From Chitinophagaceae bacterium UBA1946 (GTDB taxonomy: Bacteria; Bacteroidota; Bacteroidia; Chitinophagales; Chitinophagaceae): a DNA stretch of 11,689 nucleotides. The notes under the pieces are model-generated. The model had not been told where the DNA came from and did no database searches. It was given only the letters and a program-made list of their open reading frames with translations. Shown here piece after piece: positions 6,724 to 11,689 of the stretch (its first letter is position 1; each line of letters opens with the position of its first letter). Where the stretch lies: contig DDEU01000012.1 in NCBI GenBank assembly GCA_002336815.1, forward strand, positions 1-11,689, in the 5' to 3' direction. A program made the translations under genes and the position numbers.

Positions 6724-8436
6724 ATGCTGGGGGAAAACAAATTCAAAATATTACTCGACCTGGTCGCTGCTTCTACCAAAGACGAACTGATCTGGATGAA
6801 TGGGTATTTGAATGGGATTGTGCAGGCCAGTGCAGCACAAAGTTCCATAGCAACTGCTACGGGAACAGGCACCGGCGTTGGCAAGATCACCATCGTATAT
6901 GGTACCGAAACCGGCAATTCAAAACGACTGGCCACGGATTTTGCTGCGAAGGCGAAACTGCATAAGATCAACGCAAAAGTGGTGGGGATGGATCAATACC
7001 GTTTAACAGATCTTTCCAAAGAAGAATATTTGCTCGCAGTGGTGAGTACTCACGGTGAGGGTGAGCCGCCAATTGCTGCTAAGAAATTCTATGATCATAT
7101 TCACAACAATGGTTTTAAACTGGAACAACTAAAATATTCGGTGCTGGCGTTGGGAGATACGTCTTATCCTTTGTTTTGTAAAACGGGAGAGGAAGTGGAT
7201 GAGCAGCTAAACAAACTTGGCGGCCAGCGCATAGCGCCCATGCAAAAATGCGATGTGGATTATGATGATGATGCCAATAGCTGGTTCAGCAGCGTATTAG
7301 ACAAGCTTGTATTGAAACAGGATGTAGCAACTTCACCGGTTGTGCCTTCCATAAACATTCCTGTTGTAAAGAAGACCGGCAAGCAATCTTATACCGGCAC
7401 TGTGATCAATCATATTAACCTCAATGATCGTGGCTCCAATAAAGAAACATTTCATATAGAGATCGCTGCGGAGAACCTGGAATACCAGTGTGGCGATTCC
7501 ATCGGTATTGTACCGGAGAACGATTCGCAACTGGTAACGGATATTATACAGGCAGTAAATGCGGATGGTAATAAATCGCTCGACTATAAAAAGGAAAAAG
7601 TAACGGTATATGAGCTGCTCAAAAGAAAGATCAACATCGTTTATCTGACAGAAAGGTTGGTGCAACAATACGCCGCTGCAACAGGACACGCTATTCCAAC
7701 CGGCCGGGCAGACTTGCTATATTTATTGCAACATTACCCTGTGAAGAACACTGCACAATTTGAAAAGCTACTGGTTAATCTCAATGCGATCTCTCCCCGT
7801 TTGTACACCATTGCCTCATCACCATCAGCACATGAGGGCGAGGTGCATATTGTGGCAGTGAGGGATCAATATTTTTTAGATGAGAAAAAGAAATTCGGCC
7901 TTTGTTCTGATTACCTGGGGCAATTAAAAGCTGGAAAAAAGCAATCTTTTTTTGTACAGCCCAACAAGCGCTTCCGGCTGCCGGCCGAACATAAGGATAT
8001 GATCATGGTTGGTCCGGGTACGGGCATTGCTGCCTTCCGTTCATTTTTGGCAGAAAGAGATGCAACCGGTGCCAGCGGCAGGAACTGGTTATTTTTTGGC
8101 GAACAAAAATTCACAACAGATTTTTTATATCAAACAGAAATACAAAACTGGTATGATACAGGCGTACTTACGAAAGTAAGCCTGGCGTTTTCAAGAGACC
8201 AGCCCGAAAAGATCTACGTACAGCACAAAATGCTGGAAGAGGCTGCAGCGCTGTATCGCTGGATAGAAGACGGGGCTTCTTTTTTTGTATGCGGTAAAAA
8301 AGATCCCATGAGTCATGATGTGCAGCAAACGCTGTTGCATATCATACAGCAACAGGGCAATAAAACAGCCGAGCAGGCTATGCATTATCTGGAAGAGATG
8401 GAGAAGGAGGGCAGGTATGAGAAGGATGTATATTAG
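6724..8436 (+). CDS. cysJ: Sulfite reductase [NADPH] flavoprotein component
   Basis: Diflavin reductase that moves electrons from NADPH through FAD and FMN to the hemoprotein CysI. Domains in order: a short helical N-terminus (1-33) and a Ser/Thr/Gly-rich linker (34-53); an FMN-binding flavodoxin domain with YGTETGNSKRL (59-69), STHGEGEPP (108-116) and LALGDTSYPLFC (141-152); an FAD domain with the connecting insert, RLYTIASS (359-366) and FGLCSDYL (391-398); and an NADP domain with GPGTGIAAFRSF (430-441), FFGE (457-460), FVCGKKDPM (521-529) and a C-terminal aromatic Tyr570 that would stack on FAD. At 570 residues it is slightly shorter than E. coli CysJ (599). The 16-nt gap to cobA implies co-transcription. 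The partner CysI is the next gene. Confidence 0.95.
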   Translation: MLGENKFKILLDLVAASTKDELIWMNGYLNGIVQASAAQSSIATATGTGTGVGKITIVYGTETGNSKRLATDFAAKAKLHKINAKVVGMDQYRLTDLSKEEYLLAVVSTHGEGEPPIAAKKFYDHIHNNGFKLEQLKYSVLALGDTSYPLFCKTGEEVDEQLNKLGGQRIAPMQKCDVDYDDDANSWFSSVLDKLVLKQDVATSPVVPSINIPVVKKTGKQSYTGTVINHINLNDRGSNKETFHIEIAAENLEYQCGDSIGIVPENDSQLVTDIIQAVNADGNKSLDYKKEKVTVYELLKRKINIVYLTERLVQQYAAATGHAIPTGRADLLYLLQHYPVKNTAQFEKLLVNLNAISPRLYTIASSPSAHEGEVHIVAVRDQYFLDEKKKFGLCSDYLGQLKAGKKQSFFVQPNKRFRLPAEHKDMIMVGPGTGIAAFRSFLAERDATGASGRNWLFFGEQKFTTDFLYQTEIQNWYDTGVLTKVSLAFSRDQPEKIYVQHKMLEEAAALYRWIEDGASFFVCGKKDPMSHDVQQTLLHIIQQQGNKTAEQAMHYLEEMEKEGRYEKDVY

Positions 8437-8437
8437 C

Positions 8438-8472
8438 GGCCTCCCCCAACCCCTCCAAAGGGGGGGCTTAAG
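8438..8472. repeat. G/C-rich hairpin element after cysJ
   Basis: Two nt after the cysJ stop comes GGCCTCCCCCAACCCC, then TCCAAA, then seven G and CTTAAG. It folds through its C and G runs and has the same GGCC...CTT plan as the element at 4582-4609, in the same orientation, and as the inverted one at 4713-4758. No T-tract follows, so it is a weak terminator candidate at best. I read it as a third member of a dispersed intergenic repeat family. Confidence 0.6.
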
Positions 8473-8535
8473 AAGAGTTCAAGAGTTTGAAGCGTTAGCT
8501 TAATTGCATAGTGTGGTAGTTTAAATATACACACA

Positions 8536-8590
8536 GACCCGTAGGGGCGGCACATTGGTAGCAACGGGTGCAGCCCGGTTTGATGGGATG
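8536..8590. repeat. Second structured element in the cysJ-cysI spacer
   Basis: CCCGT (8538-8542) pairs with ACGGG (8564-8568), and GCAC (8550-8553) could instead pair with GTGC (8568-8571). The core GTAGGGGCGGCACATT and GGTAGCAACGGG recalls hairpin repeats seen between genes in many Bacteroidota; that recollection is unverified. It is G/C-rich compared with its surroundings and has no open frame that makes sense. Confidence 0.45.
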
Positions 8591-8600
8591 AATAAAGGAT

Positions 8601-8626
8601 AAATGTAAAAGTGTGCGACGCCAATG
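8601..8626 (+). repeat. 26-nt element shared with the cysK leader, copy 2 (upstream of cysI)
   Basis: Matches 4775-4800 at 24 of 26 positions, with the final GTGCGACGCCAATG identical. It is followed by the palindrome TGCAGCTGCA starting at 8625. It ends 45 nt before the ATG at 8672. The upstream in-frame ATG at 8624 lies inside this element (the ATG of CCAATG), which argues against that start. Confidence 0.65.
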
Positions 8627-8671
8627 CAGCTGCACGTAGAAATATTGCCTCGTACAAAAAATAAAATTCGA

Positions 8672-10348
8672 ATGTCAGAACAAAATAAAAAGCCGCAACC
8701 ATTATCGGCCATTGAAAAAGTAAAAACGGCGAGTGATGGTTTGCGGGGCAGCATCAAAGAAAGTTTGCAGGATGAAATTACCGGTGCCATTCGTGAAGAT
8801 GACCAGGCGGTGATCAAATTCCATGGCATGTACATGCAGGATGACCGCGACAGGAGGGAAGAGCGGGCTGAAAAAAAATTAGAACGTTTGTACAGTTATA
8901 TGATCCGCCTTCGTTTGCCGGGAGGGGCGTTGTCTGCACAAAACTGGATCGATCTGAATGAAGTGGCGAATGAACATTCAACAGGTGTTATAAAAATTAC
9001 CACGAGGCAGACGGTGCAGTTGCATGGCATTGTAAAGTCGGATATCAAACCTACCATACAGGCATTCAATGCTGCTAAATTAGATTCCATTGCAACCTGT
9101 GGCGATATCAACCGGAATGTTACCTGTGCATCGCATCCGAAGCAATCAGCCATTCATGCAGAAATATTTTCTTATGCCAATAAGATCAGTGAACTGCTGA
9201 TGCCGAAAACAAAGGCTTATTATGAAATTTGGCTGGATGAAGAAAAGATCGTTGATAAAAAAGAAGAAGAAGATCCGTTGTACCAGGACAGGTACCTGCC
9301 AAGAAAATTCAAGATCGGTATTGCGATTCCACCCAATAACGACAGTGATGTTTTCACCAATGATCTTGGTTTAGTAGCCATTATCGAAAACAACCAGTTG
9401 CTTGGGTTCAATATTGCTGTTGGTGGCGGATTGTCGACCACCCATGGTAATGCAGACACCTATGCAAGGTTAGGAACGGTGATTGGTTTTGTAAGTAAAG
9501 AAAATGTTCTGGACGTGGTGTATGAAGTGGTGACCACACAAAGAGATTATGGCAACCGCAGCGACAGGAAGTTAGCGAGGTTGAAGTACACGGTAGATAA
9601 CATGGGGGTTGATAATTTTAAAGCAGAGGTGGAAAAGCGCTGTGGCTTCCCGTTGCAGGCCATCAAGCCATTTGAATTCACGGATAGAGGAGATTATTAC
9701 GGCTGGCACCAGGGCGAAAATAAATTATGGTATTATACTGCATACGCAGAAAACGGCCGGGTACTGGATGATGAAAAAACAGCATTGAAAACAGCGCTGC
9801 TGGAAATAGCAAAAACAGGACTCACCAGTTTTCTTTTTACTGCCAACCAGAATGTGATCATCGCTGATGTGAAGCAAGAAGACAAAGCCGCCATACAAAC
9901 AATACTGGACGAATTTAAGATCGCAGCGCAAACAGAAGCCACTTCTTTGATCAGGAAAAATTCAATAGCCTGTGTGGCGTTACCAACCTGCCCGTTGGCG
10001 CTGGCCGAGGCACAGCGTTATATTCCAACACTATTGGGTAAGATTGAACCGTTGCTTTCAAAATATAGTCTTGATGATGAAAATATCATTCTTCGCATGA
10101 CTGGTTGTCCGAATGGTTGTGCAAGACCTTATGCAGCGGAGATCGGTTTTGTGGGCACAGCGCCGGGTTTGTACAACCTGCACATTGGTGGCGATCACCA
10201 GGGGCAGCGGTTGAACAGGATCTACAAAGAATCATTGAATGAAGCTGCGATCCTTACCACATTAGATGGCCTGTTTGCCGTGTATAAGAACGAACGCAAC
10301 AGCAAAGAACGCTTTGGTGATTTTGTGATGCGGCGGCAGTTGGTGTGA
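8672..10348 (+). CDS. cysI: Sulfite reductase [NADPH] hemoprotein beta-component
   Basis: Siroheme and [4Fe-4S] enzyme that reduces sulfite to sulfide with six electrons supplied by CysJ. With the start at 8672 the protein has 558 residues. Ferredoxin-like repeat regions include IKITTRQTVQLHG (about 108-120) and the second half from about 330. Cofactor cysteines are CVALPTC (434-440) and CPNGC (479-483): Cys434, 440, 479 and 483, the same numbers as in E. coli CysI. An in-frame ATG at 8624 would add 16 residues, but it falls within the shared 26-nt repeat, whereas 8672 begins MSEQNKK after an A-rich leader like that of cysK. Pairing with cysJ favours sulfite over nitrite as substrate. The gene follows cysJ after 235 nt of repeat-rich spacer. 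Confidence 0.95.
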   Translation: MSEQNKKPQPLSAIEKVKTASDGLRGSIKESLQDEITGAIREDDQAVIKFHGMYMQDDRDRREERAEKKLERLYSYMIRLRLPGGALSAQNWIDLNEVANEHSTGVIKITTRQTVQLHGIVKSDIKPTIQAFNAAKLDSIATCGDINRNVTCASHPKQSAIHAEIFSYANKISELLMPKTKAYYEIWLDEEKIVDKKEEEDPLYQDRYLPRKFKIGIAIPPNNDSDVFTNDLGLVAIIENNQLLGFNIAVGGGLSTTHGNADTYARLGTVIGFVSKENVLDVVYEVVTTQRDYGNRSDRKLARLKYTVDNMGVDNFKAEVEKRCGFPLQAIKPFEFTDRGDYYGWHQGENKLWYYTAYAENGRVLDDEKTALKTALLEIAKTGLTSFLFTANQNVIIADVKQEDKAAIQTILDEFKIAAQTEATSLIRKNSIACVALPTCPLALAEAQRYIPTLLGKIEPLLSKYSLDDENIILRMTGCPNGCARPYAAEIGFVGTAPGLYNLHIGGDHQGQRLNRIYKESLNEAAILTTLDGLFAVYKNERNSKERFGDFVMRRQLV

Positions 10349-10350
10349 TC

Positions 10351-10385
10351 GTGAATGGCGAATGTTCAATCGTAAATGAGCAATA
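10351..10385. repeat. 7-bp-period array after cysI (left arm)
   Basis: Two nt after the cysI stop, five 7-mers run in register: GTGAATG, GCGAATG, TTCAATC, GTAAATG, AGCAATA. AAT is kept at the same position of each unit. It begins with the same ATCGTGAAT as the array after cysN (TGATCGTGAAT in both cases includes the stop codon). Confidence 0.75.
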
Positions 10386-10626
10386 TCTGGGATTGAACTT
10401 TCCGTTGGTTAATTTTTTGATTACCCGAATTGAATCGAATTATACGGATGAAGCATATTGAATTCGAATTAAAAAATGGAACGACAGCTTTTAATAGAAG
10501 TCCTGGCATTCGGAAACCCCGGTCAAGATTGAGCATTGACGATGACATTATGTATACATCGCAAACCAGCGTTCTTTATTCGGCCTTGACACTTTCTTTG
10601 TACTATTTGAACCATTAGTTTCTAGT

Positions 10627-10654
10627 CACGATTGACGATTCACTATTCACGATT
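10627..10654. repeat. 7-bp-period array, inverted orientation
   Basis: Four 7-mers in register: CACGATT, GACGATT, CACTATT, CACGATT. On the other strand these read as CGTGAAT, AGTGAAT, CGTCAAT-type units, the complement of the array after cysI and alike to the right arm after cysN. Confidence 0.75.
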
Positions 10655-10708
10655 CTGCACCCCCTTAGGCTATTGCCACTACGTTTTTGTACAGCCTTAA
10701 CCATCATT

Positions 10709-10740
10709 TCCCATTCACTATTGACTACTCACCATTCACC
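10709..10740. repeat. 7-bp-period array, inverted orientation, second block
   Basis: Units in register: TCCCATT, CACTATT, GACTACT, CACCATT, then CACC. It is the same family and orientation as 10627-10654, separated from it by about 54 nt that contains the weak AGGCT/AGCCT inverted repeat. Confidence 0.7.
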
Positions 10741-10781
10741 GCCCCAACTGAGAACAGTCAATTTTCAAAATGACTTGCGTC

Positions 10782-10805
10782 AGCCGGCCAGAATTTTATC
10801 CGGCT
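10782..10805. promoter_or_regulatory. Perfect 6-bp palindrome abutting the hemN -7 box
   Basis: AGCCGG (10782-10787) and CCGGCT (10800-10805) are perfect inverted repeats with a 12-nt centre. They end directly before the TAGTTTTG box, so they cover the -33/-10 spacer region where a repressor or activator could act. They do not match the FNR consensus TTGAT-N4-ATCAA. An RNA hairpin is the alternative if transcription enters from upstream. Confidence 0.4.
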
Positions 10806-10813
10806 TAGTTTTG
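10806..10813 (+). promoter_or_regulatory. -7 promoter box of hemN, suggesting a leaderless or near-leaderless mRNA
   Basis: TAGTTTTG is a perfect match to the Bacteroidota -7 consensus TAnnTTTG. It ends 5 nt before the ATG at 10819. As transcription in this phylum starts a few nt after that box, the mRNA would begin at or next to the start codon. I found no TTTG/TTG box at the usual 17-23 nt upstream; that space is taken by the palindrome. Confidence 0.6.
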
Positions 10814-10818
10814 TATCC

Positions 10819-11689
10819 ATGACTATTCCTTCTTTGTTGCTCAATAAGTACAATGTACCGGTTCCGCGGTACACCAGTTATCCTACTGTTCCATTCTGGG
10901 AAGACGGGATTGATTCATCTCAATGGAAGACGGTGTTCAGCGAGCAGTTTGCTTTGTCCAATAGCAAAGACGGAGTAAGCCTGTACCTGCACCTGCCTTT
11001 TTGTGAGTCGCTTTGTACCTATTGCGGTTGCAATAAAAAGATCACTACCAATCATGGGGTAGAAAATGAATACATGGCAGCGCTGGCAAAAGAGTGGGAC
11101 CTGTACCTGGAGTTAATGGAAGAAGCGCCCATCATCCGGGAGCTGCATTTGGGCGGAGGAACACCTACTTTTTTCACGCCGGAAAACCTGGAGAAATTAC
11201 TTGAGCTCATTTTTTCCAAAGCCAGGATCCATCCACAGCACGAATTCAGCATCGAAGGTCATCCAAACAATACCACGAGAGAACATTTGCAAACATTGTA
11301 CACACTTGGCTTCAGAAGGGTGAGCTATGGTGTGCAGGACAATGATCCTGAAGTACAGCGCATCATCAACCGTGTACAACCCATCGAAAATGTACAGCGG
11401 GCCACTGATATTGCCAGGGAGATCGGTTATCATTCAGTGAATTTTGATCTCATTTACGGCCTGCCGTTGCAGACAGAAGAAAGTCTTACCCGGACTATTT
11501 TGCAGTGCATTGATATGAAGCCTGACCGCATTGCCTTTTACAGCTATGCACATGTGCCATGGACCAGCCGGGGCCAAAGACTGTTTGACGAGAATGACCT
11601 GCCGTCTACTGATGTAAAGATGAAACTGTACCAGCTCGGTAAAGAACTGTTTGCAGCACATGGATACATTGATGCCGGTATGGATCACT
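10819..11689 (+). CDS. hemN: Oxygen-independent coproporphyrinogen III oxidase (partial, C-terminus off window)
   Basis: Radical-SAM enzyme of heme synthesis that decarboxylates coproporphyrinogen III to protoporphyrinogen IX without oxygen. From the ATG at 10819 there are 290 codons open to the window end; E. coli HemN has about 457 residues. The radical-SAM cluster motif CESLCTYCGC places cysteines at 62, 66, 69 and 71, identical to the E. coli HemN numbering and with the HemN-type CxxxCxxCxC spacing. Further motifs are YTSYPT (18-23), LHLGGGTPTFF, FSIEGHPNNTT, VNFDLIYGLP and YSYAHVPW. These favour true HemN over the HemW-like chaperone family. It has its own promoter-like box and is separated from cysI by 470 nt, so it is probably its own unit, though it shares the tetrapyrrole theme with cobA. 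Confidence 0.95.
   Translation, partial: MTIPSLLLNKYNVPVPRYTSYPTVPFWEDGIDSSQWKTVFSEQFALSNSKDGVSLYLHLPFCESLCTYCGCNKKITTNHGVENEYMAALAKEWDLYLELMEEAPIIRELHLGGGTPTFFTPENLEKLLELIFSKARIHPQHEFSIEGHPNNTTREHLQTLYTLGFRRVSYGVQDNDPEVQRIINRVQPIENVQRATDIAREIGYHSVNFDLIYGLPLQTEESLTRTILQCIDMKPDRIAFYSYAHVPWTSRGQRLFDENDLPSTDVKMKLYQLGKELFAAHGYIDAGMDH

Larger units (their letters stand above)
10349..10818. other. Repeat-rich intergenic region between cysI and hemN
   Basis: This 470-nt spacer has no credible gene. It holds three 7-bp-period arrays (10351-10385, 10627-10654, 10709-10740), an AT-rich imperfect hairpin (10411-10476, TTTTTT facing AAAAAA with GAATT/AATTC inside), a weak inverted repeat AGGCT/AGCCT (10667-10697), and at its end the hemN promoter with an upstream palindrome. 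The array next to cysI is in one orientation and the two distal arrays in the other, so the whole spacer could fold across about 380 nt. Confidence 0.65.

Noticed and set aside
7333..7689. A 118-codon minus-strand frame inside cysJ
   Set aside because: It is fully antisense to a clear diflavin reductase, and its product has no family resemblance.
8433..8835. Minus-strand frames spanning the cysJ-cysI spacer
   Set aside because: They translate the G/C repeats and run into cysI antisense; no supporting motif.
10430..10618. A 62-codon plus-strand frame in the cysI-hemN spacer
   Set aside because: It lies across the AT-rich hairpin and lacks a recognisable motif or a promoter; most likely chance.
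10351..10740. CRISPR-like array
   Set aside because: Units are 7 nt, contiguous, degenerate and in both orientations, with no spacers and no cas genes.

Overview
The window carries a Bacteroidota assimilatory sulfate-reduction and cysteine-biosynthesis cluster. A Chitinophagaceae-like member is my best guess from protein texture; this is inference, as there is no 16S or other marker here. Supporting signs are AU-rich gene leaders without Shine-Dalgarno sequences, -7 boxes of the TAnnTTTG type, moderate GC, and short G/C-rich intergenic repeats of a kind I associate with that phylum.

Layout. (1) 1-271, minus strand: the 5' part of a guanine-deaminase-like zinc deaminase, cut by the window edge. 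(2) 272-582: divergent intergenic region. (3) 583-10348, plus strand: cysH (APS reductase), cysD and cysN (ATP sulfurylase), cysE (serine acetyltransferase), cysK (cysteine synthase), an intrinsic terminator, cobA (uroporphyrinogen-III methyltransferase), cysJ and cysI (NADPH-sulfite reductase flavoprotein and hemoprotein). (4) 10349-10818: a 470-nt repeat-rich spacer. (5) 10819 to the end: the 5' part of hemN (oxygen-independent coproporphyrinogen III oxidase), running off the window.

How it works together. CysD/CysN turn sulfate and ATP into APS. CysH has the four-cysteine [4Fe-4S] signature of APS reductases and reduces APS directly to sulfite, so the APS kinase CysC, absent here, is not needed. 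CysJ/CysI reduce sulfite to sulfide. CobA supplies precorrin-2 for the siroheme of CysI. CysE makes O-acetylserine, and CysK joins it with sulfide to give cysteine. The later siroheme enzymes (dehydrogenase, ferrochelatase) and a sulfate transporter are not in the window. HemN draws on the same uroporphyrinogen-III pool through the heme branch.

The genes are ordinary. The unusual part is the spacers. Three of them (cysD-cysN, cysN-cysE, cysI-hemN) hold 7-bp-period arrays with an (N)GTGAAT-like unit, arranged as opposed arms. Two others (cysE-cysK, cysJ-cysI) hold G/C-rich inverted-repeat elements plus a near-identical 26-nt sequence 45-49 nt upstream of the cysK and cysI starts. No new enzyme system was found. 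The repeat architecture and the shared 26-nt element are the best leads.
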